Assembly (NCBI GenBank): GCA_030704615.1
Contig: CM060731.1
Span: 90,502,756-90,566,755 of the forward strand
Origin: Takakia lepidozioides
Lineage: Eukaryota; Streptophyta; Takakiopsida; Takakiales; Takakiaceae
Length of the DNA: 64,000 nt
Reading direction: 5' to 3'
The position numbers were made by a program, and so were the translations under genes. Under the pieces are notes generated by a model. It saw nothing but the letters and a program-made list of their open reading frames with translations, searched no databases and had not been told where the DNA came from. Below are positions 1 through 10,110 of this stretch, in pieces. The first letter of the stretch is position 1; each line of letters opens with the position of its first letter.

Positions 1-720
1 ATGAAACTGCGCATATTGTCGACGGAGCTCCCCGCCGGCAGTCCTGGGGCTCATCTCCCCGCCGGCAGTCCTGGGGCTCATCACAGGGAATGCAGCTTTG
101 ATGGTTCAAGACAAAAAGATGTGTGGTGGAAAATGGAGACAACAACCTCCACCCAATCATTGAGCTCTCGGACTCGTCGGAGGAGGACGTCTTTGAATTT
201 CCATCTGCGGTGCATCCACCGTTAGTTGTAGAAATGGAAGTTAAAGACATCTACAGTATCATTTCAAAGCTGAAGTCAATGGGAGGGATGGCCGGTTTCA
301 AGAGTGAGTTATGGGGAATGACTGGGACACTTTCAATATTGAACGTGTTGAGTTCCTGCCGGAGACATTTGATGGGGATATCCTCTTTGAGCTGCCTCCA
401 CCTGGGCGAGTTGGAGCTACTTCAAGTCTAATGCGAGGCCCATGGACACCCAGGGTGTAGAACAAAACATTCAATATTCAAAATCATGACAACCTCGTAT
501 TCAGGAGAATGGTTTGCAATGGGCACCTGAGGTGCGAGAATTTGAATGGCAGGCATTTCCTTTTCCCTAGAGTTCAGAACTAGAGCAAATGGGAGTGTGT
601 CACGGACAACCCATTCAAGCCTGGGGAAAGACCTCCAAGCACCAACCCATTCTGCAGATCAACATGTCCATTGAGGAGATGGCGGACATGATGGTTACTG
701 TGAATACCTAGTGTGTTACA
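1..720 (+). pseudogene. Decayed N-terminal remnant of a SWIM-family MULE transposase (tentative)
   Basis: No intact gene is visible. Between about 120 and 720, short open stretches in shifting frames recall the N-terminal part of MULE proteins: an acidic stretch (ELSDSSEEDVFEFP), a helical segment, and a GHLRCENLN motif at about 525-550 that resembles the Cys-rich pre-transposase region. A similar acidic motif (HNLSDEDEVMEVP) occurs near 4,150, and GGCGCC repeats like those beside the other MULE copies follow at 1.1-1.3 kb. This suggests the same family. Stops and frameshifts make it non-functional. The assignment rests on motif resemblance only. Confidence 0.3.
28..81. repeat. 27-bp tandem duplication
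   Basis: Two identical adjacent 27-bp units occupy 28-54 and 55-81, each containing GCCGGCAGTCCTGGGGC. In frame they would encode a repeated AGSPGAHLP peptide, but no gene is recognised here. Confidence 0.9.
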
Positions 721-1135
721 GAGTTCATACATTGTGCATACAACATGTTTTAGATCTCTGCAATACCGTCACTGTTTGAGATTCAGTGTGTAGGATGTGC
801 ATATAAGATGTCGGTCTCTGATGTCGACATCCGTTGTATCCGGAACCATGACAATGAATTTAAACTTCGGGGTTTCAATATGGAATTTGAAAAATCATTG
901 CTCAACCTTCAGCAAGGTGGTTCTTTAATCAGGTTCTAAACAATATCTCGTTCGCTATTCTGCGAGATCGTGAAGGCAAGTATCTCATCGAGCGTCACAC
1001 CATCTACCATTCCAAATCCATTGGGAGGTCCTGTCAATATGGAATATGAAAAATCATTGCTATACCTCCTCACCCCATCCACCATTCCAAGTTCGTTGTT
1101 CAGTCTCGATATGGTTTCATCCAACCCCAGTGGAC
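721..1135. other. Unassigned spacer
   Basis: No gene is recognised. Two similar segments near 878-895 and 1,035-1,055 share a motif of the form CAATATGGAATNTGAAAAATC, which suggests a degenerate local duplication. Confidence 0.4.
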
Positions 1136-1308
1136 GGAAACTCGGCGCCGAGTTTCCATCCATGTTGGTCTCATCCAACCCCGCTGAATGGAAATGCGGC
1201 GCCGCATTTACACCCAGAGGGTTGATAAAGTGCGGCCTGCTATCTAATTCTCCTTCCGAGAAGGTTTTATGGAGCTGACCACAAAGTAAATGCGGCGCCA
1301 AATTCCCA
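1136..1308. repeat. Cluster of GGCGCC-centred palindromes
   Basis: Positions 1136-1157 form a perfect 22-bp palindrome centred on GGCGCC with arms GGAAACTC and GAGTTTCC. Related imperfect copies follow at about 1190-1209 and 1288-1308, where the core is AAATGCGGCGCC. The same motif lies at 7976-7997 and 63179-63200, in the flanks of SWIM-type MULE copies. It is therefore probably a subterminal repeat of that family, possibly a protein-binding site. The function is inferred. Confidence 0.75.
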
Positions 1309-2040
1309 GGTAAGGGGATATTAAATGTTGTTTTTTGTTTGCCACTTGTCCAAATTTCCCCCCCTACACCCACTCCGTTTCAAATCTGGCCAGCAGGACT
1401 AGTCCTCTCCTCCCATACTCCCAGGTCTGCAAGTCTTCTTCCCTGCCTCTTACTCTGCTTCCTAACAACTCTCCTTCACTGTTTGGCGTGGTCCGATGGC
1501 ATGTCAGGATCCCAGCAATTGCCCCTATTGGGGTCAATCCGCATGGAACTTTGTAGAATAATAAGAATTTTTGGTTGAGATTTACTTTTAAGACTATTTA
1601 GTGCATTTCCTACTCTATATACTCTGTGGTACTATCGATACTGGTTCGATATAGTGACATTACTCGATATTTTGTGATGGTCGATAGTCTGACTTTAATC
1701 GATAATGAAGAAGATGGATGAATGGCTATTGTGGATGAATAGAAGAGGTTAGGCGGTTATAGAAGTTGTTGAGGCAGCTTGCTATAATTGAGCTGCGAGA
1801 CAATAGATCATTGTCAGTTGAGCCAGAGAGCAGTGACCAGATTAGAGAGCAGAGTGCTTGTGTAGGAGTTGTAGAAGTAGGAAGATAGAATCTTTTGACA
1901 GTGGTAGTTTAGCTCTGTGTTTCGCAATGCAAGGAGAAGAAGGAAATTCAGTTTGATTTACTTTGTATTGAAGAATGGAATGATGAAGTGTGAATCTGAT
2001 TCTGAATGCAATGATTGAAGAATTATAATTATGTGAGATA
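1309..2040. other. Non-coding flank of the F-box cluster
   Basis: No gene is recognised. The stretch is AT-rich and holds several TCGATA-type hexamers between about 1,630 and 1,700; the same hexamer recurs inside the F-box units downstream. It may contain the promoter and 5' UTR of the first F-box unit, but no TATA box can be assigned with confidence. Confidence 0.4.
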
Positions 2041-2331
2041 GTGAGAATGCGTACAAATGGAGAAGATAATAACTCTAAGCAAGAATTAATTCCTGGTTTA
2101 CCCAGAGAAATATCGATACGGATCTTTAAGAGTCTATCCTGTAATAAGGCAGAGTTGGTTCGAATAGAAAGTGTGAGCAAAGCCTGGAGAAATGAATTAT
2201 CAATTCTATATAAACATCGTCGATTGGGGCATGAGTGGATCAATATGTGGTGCTGTCCTTTGGATGGATATCCAGAGTTCATGAAAGAACAGATTAAGGA
2301 CTTGAAGATAGAAAGTCTTCGATTGGATTAA
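2041..2331 (+). CDS. F-box mini-protein, unit 1
   Basis: An intact 96-residue frame. Residues about 15-55 match the F-box core, with LIPGLPREISIRIFKSLSC followed by VSKAWRNELSILYK. F-box proteins bind SKP1 and deliver substrates to SCF ubiquitin ligases. This protein has no recognisable C-terminal substrate domain (no Kelch, LRR or WD repeats). Its tail carries a PLDGYPEFMKEQ motif that recurs in the neighbouring unit. It is the first of three tandem units spaced by about 325 bp, and the only one with an unbroken frame. It could be a genuine short gene, the first exon of a longer F-box gene, or a pseudogene fragment. Confidence 0.55.
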   Translation: MRMRTNGEDNNSKQELIPGLPREISIRIFKSLSCNKAELVRIESVSKAWRNELSILYKHRRLGHEWINMWCCPLDGYPEFMKEQIKDLKIESLRLD

Positions 2332-2368
2332 TTGGAAGAGAATAACGGTGAAGTAAAAAACCATTTGC

Positions 2369-2677
2369 ATGGCAGAGAGCAATGATGAGGGAATAAAAGG
2401 ATTATCGGAGTTGATCACTGGTTTACCAGCCCATTTATCGATAGGAATCTTTCAGAAGCTTTGTTGCAGCGATAAAGAGAGATTTTTATTACAACTAGTG
2501 AATAGAGGATGGTACAAAGAGTTATCAGCTCTATACAAAAATTGTTATTAGAAGCACAGTTGGTTGCAGATATGGTATCGACCTTTTGAAGGCTATCCTG
2601 AACTTATGAGAGAATGGAATAAAACCTTTGGTGAGGGAAAGTCCTTGGAGGAACTGAAGAAGCAAGATTGGTGGTGA
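2369..2677 (+). pseudogene. F-box mini-protein, unit 2 (in-frame stop)
   Basis: The second tandem F-box unit. From the ATG at 2369 the frame reads LITGLPAHLSIGIFQKLCC and LLQLVNRGWYKELSALYK, the F-box core. A TAG stop at 2549-2551 follows, and the same frame then continues to a TGA at 2675-2677. The continuation includes RPFEGYPELMREW, matching the tail of unit 1, so the stop is a mutation inside a once continuous reading frame of about 102 codons. The unit probably arose by tandem duplication. Confidence 0.6.
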
Positions 2678-2693
2678 AGAGCAATCGATAGTG

Positions 2694-2980
2694 ATGTGTG
2701 GAGAAGAAGGAGCTAAAGATCCTCTAGAATTAATTACTGGATTACCTGATAGTCTGTCGATAGATATCTTTAAAAGGCTGCGATGCAGTGATATAGAGAT
2801 AATAATCTACAGCTTGTGAGTAAAGGATGGTGTAAAGAAATATTGACTCTATATCGAGCAGATTACTGGAGGAGAGAATTAGATGAACAATGGTATTTAA
2901 TTTCAGCCGATGGTGTTGAGTTGATAGATGAGGATGGGAATATTATCGAGACTGGAAGGACATTAATCGCGTTAGATTGA
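2694..2980 (+). pseudogene. F-box mini-protein, unit 3 (frameshifted)
   Basis: The third tandem unit. The ATG at 2694 opens a frame with LELITGLPDSLSIDIFKRL, again the F-box core, which hits a stop near 2816. In a shifted frame starting near 2805 the family pattern resumes (LQLVSKGWCKEILTLYRADYW) and continues to the TGA at 2978-2980. One small indel near 2,800-2,810 therefore explains the break. The tail (ISADGVELIDEDGNIIETG) differs from units 1 and 2. Confidence 0.55.
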
Positions 2981-4104
2981 AGATGTCTGGTGTAGAAATT
3001 GATCTACTGAGGGGTTAGAGAGAGATAGATTAGTCGAGCATCATTATTTTGCAATCGCATAGGGCTTTCCCTGCGACAAAACCTTGCAACTGATTGGACT
3101 TTTGCCTGAGAGAGTGCAGTATTCAATCTCCCATCCATCATTTCCCCTGTCCATGTGCAAGGTGCTCACTGCTGGCACGGTCGCCCCCCCACGCATCCAG
3201 TACTCAGTCTTGTACTCAGACCGGAACGAACCCTGTGGAAGGCCACATCTCCTGTTTCATGGGGAAGATGCTGGCAATTTTGTGCAATGTTGAATTTTGT
3301 TGAATGTTGATTTTTGCCTGACAAGGCCCAATACTCAATCTTGTACTCAGACTGGAATAAACCTTGTAGAATGCCACCTCCTTTTTCAATTCCCTCTATC
3401 TATGGGGAAAGTGCTGGCGCGCTCGCCCCCCCACACCTCTTGTCAGACGCCACAATTTTTAGTTTTCACAGGGCACTTGCACAAGTCTGCAGCCTTCTGA
3501 CTGCATACCGTTGGCAATTATTGCGCAAAAACCAGGGGCCGCATGTCGGAGACCAGGTTCATGAAAACTCTGACAGTGGATTTTTGGGAGTGTGGGCTCG
3601 CCAAATTCGTGAATATGCTTCCTCGCTCGGAAAGTTCGGCCTTGCATTGCCTTGCCTTACTACCTCCCCGCTTCTCCCAGGGCGCTTGACCGAACGCCGT
3701 GCTCGCAGTCTTCTGTGCACATCTCCCATGGCTGCAAACTCGAGCGCTATAGTGTACTGCCCTCCTCACACGCACAAAGCTACATTTCTGTGCAGAGGGG
3801 GAATCTGTCGGGTTGCCGAGAAATATCTTTGTGTCCGATACCACCTGAAACCCGAGTCAGTGTTCCTGGAGGAGGAAAGGAAGGATTCAAATGTTCAGTT
3901 GTTGTCGAAAGTATTGTTGTGCTCCACAATGATTTGGCGATGGCAGGGAAAGGCGAGTTCCACCATCGGACAACGTCATAGACAAGGCTGTTGGGGACTT
4001 CATGTTGCCGCCAAATGTGGTTTCTCTCCAACCGCCTTCCATGAAAGAATCTGCAAGTCTGAGAGTTGGAACCTCAAAGAGAGAGTTCTACAACAAATTT
4101 AATC
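2981..4104. other. Spacer with no supported gene
   Basis: An open frame of 262 codons runs through 3314-4102, but it is rich in rare-looking compositions, matches no family I recognise, and is overlapped by long frames on both strands. I do not call it a gene. A degenerate duplicated segment (with CCAGTACTCAGTCTTGTACT near 3,198 and a similar sequence near 3,330) lies at its start. Confidence 0.5.
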
Positions 4105-4549
4105 TAAAGCCTCCGCCATCAAGAAAGATGTGCGAGAACAAGGTTGTTCACAACCTGTCTGACGAAGATGAGGTCATGGAAGTTCCAAGATCATCTTGGA
4201 GATAGGCAAGTCCAAAATGGACATCAGCGGAGGAGGGAGTCATATTCCCTGTACGAGCTCAACAACTCAATCCATTCTTGATATTTTGCGAGGGCTGCAG
4301 ATGGAGGGACACCGCTCCGAGCTGGCTGAGCTGGACTACAACAAGTTCACAAGCAAATCCGTCACACATCTTTCCCCAGACGCTGACAACAATTTCATTT
4401 TTGGGTTCCCTCCTCTGTCGGAGAATTCCGGAGCGTCCGGAATGTTGACAGATATGGACAGAAAACATGACGGTCACCATTGGTGCGTCACAAGAACCAC
4501 CAACATGAAGATTGCCGACGGTGTGCGGGTTGAACTGGCAACCAAATAG
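4105..4549 (+). pseudogene. N-terminal remnant of a SWIM-family MULE transposase (tentative)
   Basis: Open pieces here carry an acidic motif (NKVVHNLSDEDEVMEVP) followed in another frame by a helical region (SILDILRGLQMEGHRSELAE) and a segment containing CVTRTTNMKIA. The order and spacing mirror those at 120-550, so both may be the same N-terminal region of one MULE family. The stretch is on the opposite strand to the main MULE copy at 5.4-7.5 kb, so it is a separate fragment. Stops and frameshifts break it. Confidence 0.3.
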
Positions 4550-5381
4550 CACGATTTCATGAAGTTCACTTTTTGAGAAGTTTTTCTGGCTCTGATCCTC
4601 AGTAGGTACATTACATTCTATGTGCCAGCTCGCTGCGGTTTTTCTCCGCGATTGCTTCCACTATAAATCCAAAGGCCACAGGAACAAGATGGATTGGATA
4701 GGCACAGCTCCTCAACCCTTTTGAGCTTAGGAAAAGGTTCCGCACACATTTAAATGCGCGCATTGCAGCGCTGAATTTCCGGACATGCTGGGACTTAGCC
4801 AATTTTTGGCCCCAAATCTGGAATCGAATTTCCAGAAATGGTCCCCACAACTGCTAGTATTTGAACTCATTTTTATTGAAAGATTTGCGATTCATCTTGA
4901 CGCTAATTGAACTGCCAGTGAACCTCAATCGCCAGACTTTGTGAGCAATAATCCACAAGAGAGTGCATAAAAAAATTGCATAATGGATTTCCAGAAGACC
5001 ATAATGTGTTTGAATGAGACATTACTTTTATTTTGCAAGTCTCATTCTAGGAGTATTGTGCTAATGAAGGTACCTTCTTCAATACATTTCACCCTGTTTT
5101 GCCCTGTTATCAGAGTCGTCCCTAAATTTCATGTAGAATTCTGCAAGTTAGCTCGGTCATGATGCGAGCTGGCATGAGTTTTATAAAGATCCTTCACGAT
5201 GGTGGGACAACCGCAATCACAAGGTGTGGCTTTTCTTAATGACTGCAAAACAAAGTCTACTGCATAAAAATGCAATTGAAAAAATCCAAATGGTGGATTC
5301 CCTTTGCCCCGTCAATGATTTCCCGAATCCTTGCTGAGGAGTTTGTGCATTGCATTCGGGCTCAACGTTGGTCATCAATAG
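4550..5381. other. Unassigned sequence next to MULE copy 1
   Basis: No gene is recognised. The segment near 4,800-4,850 (CCCCAAATCTGGAATCGAATTTCC) resembles the degenerate GGCGCC-type repeat units seen at 7.9-8.0 kb, so part of this stretch may be MULE flank. The remainder, down to the SWIM end of copy 1, shows nothing definite. Confidence 0.35.
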
Positions 5382-7490
5382 TCAAGTTACACCGAGCAGC
5401 CTCTTTAGGTAAACGTAATACAGATGCTTGCATGGATAATACTTCCCTTTCTTTGATGCCATCAACGAAAAGTCCGTACAATTGCAGGTTGGCTCCACTC
5501 CAATTGTAATGGTGTATACGTCATCACGCATAGCTGAGCCGGCCGTTGCCATTCGATAAACACGCCCAAGGCCGGGTGCGGGTACGTCCCGGGAGCTCTG
5601 AATAGTACATGTCGTCCCAAGAGCATTGGCAATCCGAGTCTCATTCATCTTGTTGGGAGGGTGTCGTCCCTTCACTTTTCCGAATTGCGTGGTGGGATAT
5701 GCAGAATTGTCCACTCCGTCTCTCCTGGACCTCGCAGTCTGCAATGGCTGGGTCTGAGAAACTGGAAATGGGTGGCCCGGGATGTCTGTGCGTTGTACCA
5801 TTCGAAATCCCGTTGCAGAAAGAGCATCCGCCTCATTCTGAGAGAGGTTGCAACCCGGTGCAACAGGCCAGACGACGGGAAGCTCCGGCATTCTCTGAAT
5901 CCTGTACTTGGGCTTGCCAAATACACAAGTCATTATGTCATGCTATAGAACCAGAACGTCTGCGTTGTGGCTGCAACAAATCTAGCAGTCAGAAAATCTG
6001 CCGCTGAAACAAGGTGCAGGTACAGCACCGTGTGGGTTCCTCCTAATCATCTCTCCGTAGCATGCTCTCGTATCCACCTGGATGGCGCAACACTTCCCTC
6101 GAAATGCAAGCATTGTCTTGGCAATTCTCCACTGTGACTCCGACACTCTTGAATGTTTATTGTCGGCATGTTGGTGTCGGAGTCCAGACACATATCCTAC
6201 AGTTACACATTCTCAGGTTAGAAGCAAGTTACAAAGCATTGGCATCCATAATATTGTTGGGGACGTAAAATCGTTCAACTCACCTCCCGCATATACTCGC
6301 CAAACTGGAGGAAACGATAATGTCACCAAGCAAGCCAACTGACCATTGCTCCCTTGTCTTCTTTCTTTACAACACCTGAAGTTGTCCACCAAGCCCGTAT
6401 ACATGCAAACTTTGTCTCTGCATCATCCAAAGTGGGAGCATTCTTCCATGCAAGACACATGGAACGGTGGTCCTCTCTGAAAGCTAGCGCCACGAGTTTG
6501 GTTGTGTATTGCAACAAGCTCTGTAGAAAATAGAACCCACAAGATCTCTCTTTTCCTTCCATTGAAACATTCGGGCCTTCCCTGTACACCTTTTGGACTG
6601 CAGCCCAATTTGCTTGTGCGTTGTCTGCCGTGAAACCACGAAAATTCGGCGGGGGCAACCCCGCCCTGACCATCAACTTTATTCCCTGCCAAAGGTGCAT
6701 CTACGATTGTGTGTCCTCCCTTTTCATCTCACAAATAGCAATGGTCATTAGCATTCTGCAGTGGGGGTCATAGACATGTGCAACCATTGTCACCCACTCG
6801 TGATTTGTAATACGCTTTATATGGTCGAACATGACCCAATTGTTTGACAAGTCTCCACTCGTCATCCGGCGGGCCAGATCCACGCCGCTGCCAGGACCAC
6901 ACGTTGACATTTTGAATATGAAACAACAATCTGCCTCACTCCCTTGTCTTGGAAACCGACTTCCATGAATGAAGTCATATCCACATCGTCGCTTCACCTC
7001 CAGAATGGACTGCATATCCGAGCCCTCGCCCAATTTTCTGTTTGCAGGAGACAATGTGATTTCTAACATTCGGGGAACAGACGTGGGACACTGATTCCAG
7101 GAATGCGTCCATTTCATTCTCATCGAGAATAACTCTGTTGGAGCCATCTTCCGACATTATTCTACCCAATGCCATCTTGTGGGCGGCCTGCAGCTGTATC
7201 TGTTTCGGTTTGGCACCAGGTCTGAACTTCACCTCCTCCTGTATGAGGTGCTCTGCTTCCTAGGCAACCTCTCGCGAGTTCCCCCTCACCAATTTGTGAC
7301 AGTGCACACCAATGTATATGCAAGCTCGCATGAGGTCTGGCAAAAGGCTACACACACAATACTGCTTGGCATTACAAACATACATGCAAACGGGTGGTAC
7401 TTTGCATGCCATGAAAACCATCTCAGATTGTCCTCCTCTCTTAGAACTCTTGTTAAACAAACATGCCAACTCAGTGCCAACCGTCACTAA
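5382..7490 (-). pseudogene. MULE transposase with SWIM zinc finger, copy 1 (broken)
   Basis: The most complete copy of the family. Reading 7490 to 5382: a segment with RACIYIGVHCHKLVRGNSREV (typical pre-catalytic MULE block), then MALGRIMSEDGSNRVILDE, then the DDE region at 7147-6323. The presumed catalytic Asp residues lie in VYDPHCRMLMTIAICEM and FTADNAQANW, and ACIRAWW marks the last block. A variable linker follows, then a C-terminal SWIM finger at about 5460-5390 with the expected CxC...CxH residues (CNCTDF and CKHLYYVYLKRL). MULE transposases cut and paste DNA in the nucleus. A TAG at the 6701/6700 boundary interrupts one continuous frame, and frameshifts near 7,060 and 6,320 plus a probable deletion at 6.2-6.3 kb make it non-functional. 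Confidence 0.75.
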
Positions 7491-7589
7491 GAGTCATGAT
7501 CCCAAAGTCGTCAAGCAGTCCTACGCTAAGTTCAAAGTAGGCGATGATTTTGATAATTTCTTGAGATTCTTTAAACTAAGTATGAAACG

Positions 7590-8060
7590 AGGTTAGCTAT
7601 TTCATGAGCATGAGCGGCATGAGCGGAGAAATAAGACAATCAGTTTTCATGAGCAGAAATCTAAAATTTGGGAATGCGGTAGGATTAAAATATTAAAAAT
7701 AATATTTTAATGGAATGTATCAGAAAAATAATGATGTAATATTCATTATGTGAAACTGAAAATGTCATTTTGAGAGCCGTGCTCATGAAAAAAAATTTGC
7801 GCTCATGGCAAATGCAGTTGAGATCTGGAAAAATAGTGCCGAATTGCGCGGTAATAGGTTCCAGAACCCTGGAAAGTGACAACGCATTTTGCGGTAATAG
7901 GTGCCTCCCCGGAAAAATGGTGCCAAATTTCGCGGCAATAGGTCCCTGCCATTCAAGTAGTTTGGCCCCAAAATTGGAAATGCGGCGCCGAAATTCCAGA
8001 GATGGTGCCTAGAACTGCACCAAACTTGGGCACTTTTTGGCCACATAACTGGAAATGCTC
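7590..8060. repeat. Terminal region of a SWIM-MULE-related element
   Basis: A terminus-like motif GAGGTTAGCTATTTCATGAG at 7590-7609 is followed by reiterated CATGAGCGG and, at 7.83-8.0 kb, by three degenerate repeats of the form GGAAA-TGCGGCGCC-AAATTCC, the clearest at 7976-7997. The mirror-image arrangement occurs at 63.17-63.78 kb beside SWIM-MULE copy 4, where the end reads GCTCATGAAATAGTAAACCT. I infer that the two are left and right ends of one DNA-transposon family. Confidence 0.5.
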
Positions 8061-8859
8061 CAAATGCTCCTATGAAAAGACCCAAGTACATTACATCAAA
8101 AGGTTGAACAAAAGTGGGAAAATGCAGCAACATATCACAAAGATCTTGCAGATCCAAACCGTTAGGGTGATTGATCCCTCTTGATGTAGTACCAGGTTGT
8201 GTTTCTGGGCTAGGCATTGAGTCATCACCAAATATCTCCTCAATGCCTTCCTTCCACTCAAACATTTTGGCGTTCTCAATTTTCAGCAGTTTCTCTATCT
8301 CACGTTCTCTCTACACAGAAGTACTGGGAAACCATTGCTTTACTTCAGAGTCATTGTATCATAACACAAGTACACATTGGATCACTCTGATCACACACTG
8401 ATACCTCCTAAGTTGCTCAAAAGAGCCGTTTACAGCCTACGGTCGTTAATGACCGTTACCTAATTGCCTACGCAACCTGAAAGGGTTGTAAAAAAAGTGG
8501 CCCGTGGTAGTGTCCCATGGTCATGTGTCATAGTGGCACATGACCCACGACCACTCACTACTTAGCCTAGAAAAGCCTATGCATCCCTGCTGGACCGTGG
8601 TCGCATGATATCATGGTTCACGGCCCACGGTTACTACACTACGCACTTCTGCCCGTCGTGGTAGCATTGTTCCCATCTACTCCGTTGCTAAGTGGCGAGC
8701 ACTTAGCCGTTCCTCCATTGTGGCCGTGGTAGTGTGAAGTCGATCACTACCCCCCCACTGACCTGCCGTGGCTCGAGCTGCCATGCTCTCGCAACATTGA
8801 CACTTAGTCGTTATCATTTATCCCCCCCCCTCATTTGAAATTGTGTCCACACAATTTTG
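8061..8859. other. Unassigned sequence, possibly retroelement flank
   Basis: No gene is recognised. From about 8,420 to 8,800 the DNA is rich in CCACGG and CCGTGG words, many of them in inverted pairs, unlike its neighbours. It abuts the truncated gypsy pol and might be the remains of its 3' region or LTR, but no second copy is present in the window to prove this. Confidence 0.3.
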
Positions 8860-10110
8860 TCAGTACTTGTTCTTGTTCTGTCTCCTTGGGGGGATGTATG
8901 GTGGTGGCATGCCCGTTTGCTGGTTGGGAGGTAAGTCCCAAGTCGGTTTTGGTGGCAACTTCTTGTTGCGGTTGTCGTCACTAATTTCCTGTGTCATTGC
9001 CGTCTTCTTGGTGGGGATGAAATGGGCCATTTTACTGAACCTATCCATCGCCACCATGATTGTATCAAATCCTTTTGACAATGGCAAGCTCGTCATGAAA
9101 TCCAGTGAGACACTCTCCCAAGGCTCTTCTGGAATCGGCAAAGGTTGTAACAGCCCCGCTTGCTTTTTGTACTCACTCCGGTTTTGTTGACATGTGGTGC
9201 ATGTCTTAACATACTCCGCGGTCTCCTCCCTTAGTTTGGGTCAGAAATACTTCTTCTTCAACAGTGCCACTGTGTGCTTGGTCCCGCCATGGCCCACAAG
9301 CCGACCATCATGACACTCCCTCAAAAGACTTTCTCCTGAGCCCTCCCTTCGGCACATAGAGACGCTTTTGTTTGTACCGGAGCAGTCCATTCTGCAATTG
9401 GAACTGCGCCTTAACCCCTAGCCTCAAGTCCTGCATCACGGACTTAGCCCACTCGTCCTTTCGATGAGCGCTCCGTATCCTCCTCCTTTGCAATTGTGTC
9501 CCATCCTTGTACACCAACATGAGCTGTTGCTTCCTACTCAAAGCATCGACCACCACGTTGTCCCGTTCCGACTTGTACTGGATATCCATGTCAAACAATG
9601 CCAAAGTATCTTGCCGGGGGGCACGGCGCCCTAAATCCAAGGGCTGGCGCCTCATCGCGCCGGGGCCAGCCAGATTTCGCCATGTGCACCACCCTCCACC
9701 GTCAGATCGTCAGACAGAGCGGGATGGACCTTATTTGTTTTGGGGACAACTTAGGTTGCATGACAAAATACTTCACCGTGACATTGTCCGTGAACACCTT
9801 CACCGGGTTGGAACCAACATAGTGGCGCCAAAGCTCAAGGCAGTGCACCACCGCCTTCATCTCCTTTTCATGCGTAGGCCACCGCCTCTCCACCTCATTC
9901 AATTTCTTACTTTCATAAGCCACTGGGTGCCCATCCTGCATGAGAACACCCCCAATTGCGAAGTCCGATGCGTCTATGTGAATCTCAAATAGACGGTCGA
10001 ACTTCGAGATCTTCAAGACTGGAGCTTCCGCCATCCTCTGCTTCAACTCGGCAAATTCTTGGCCACAAAAAGTGTTCCACACCCACACCTTGACGACGAA
10101 ACGTGACAAC
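8860..10110 (-). pseudogene. Truncated Ty3/gypsy pol: RT end, RNase H, integrase start
   Basis: Reading 10110 to 8860: the end of RT and start of RNase H (APVLKISKFDRLFEIHIDAS, then a cysteine-free RNase H with the expected FTDN and EKEMKAVVHCLELWRHY), then MDIQYKSERDNVVVDALSRK, then the integrase zinc-binding region with its H..H..C..C residues (KTCTTCQQNRS), then the start of the integrase core (SVSLDFMTSLPLSKGFDTI). The match stops after HFIPTKKTAMTQEI, and a non-homologous tail follows. A TGA replaces the expected Trp in the zinc-binding region near 9,240, and a rearrangement lies at 9,655-9,702. The element is truncated at both ends and non-functional. The motifs fit the chromovirus side of gypsy elements. 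Confidence 0.8.

Noticed and set aside
3314-4102. A 262-codon open frame on plus
   Set aside because: No recognisable domain, odd composition and long competing frames on the other strand. An open frame of this length can occur by chance in GC-balanced DNA.
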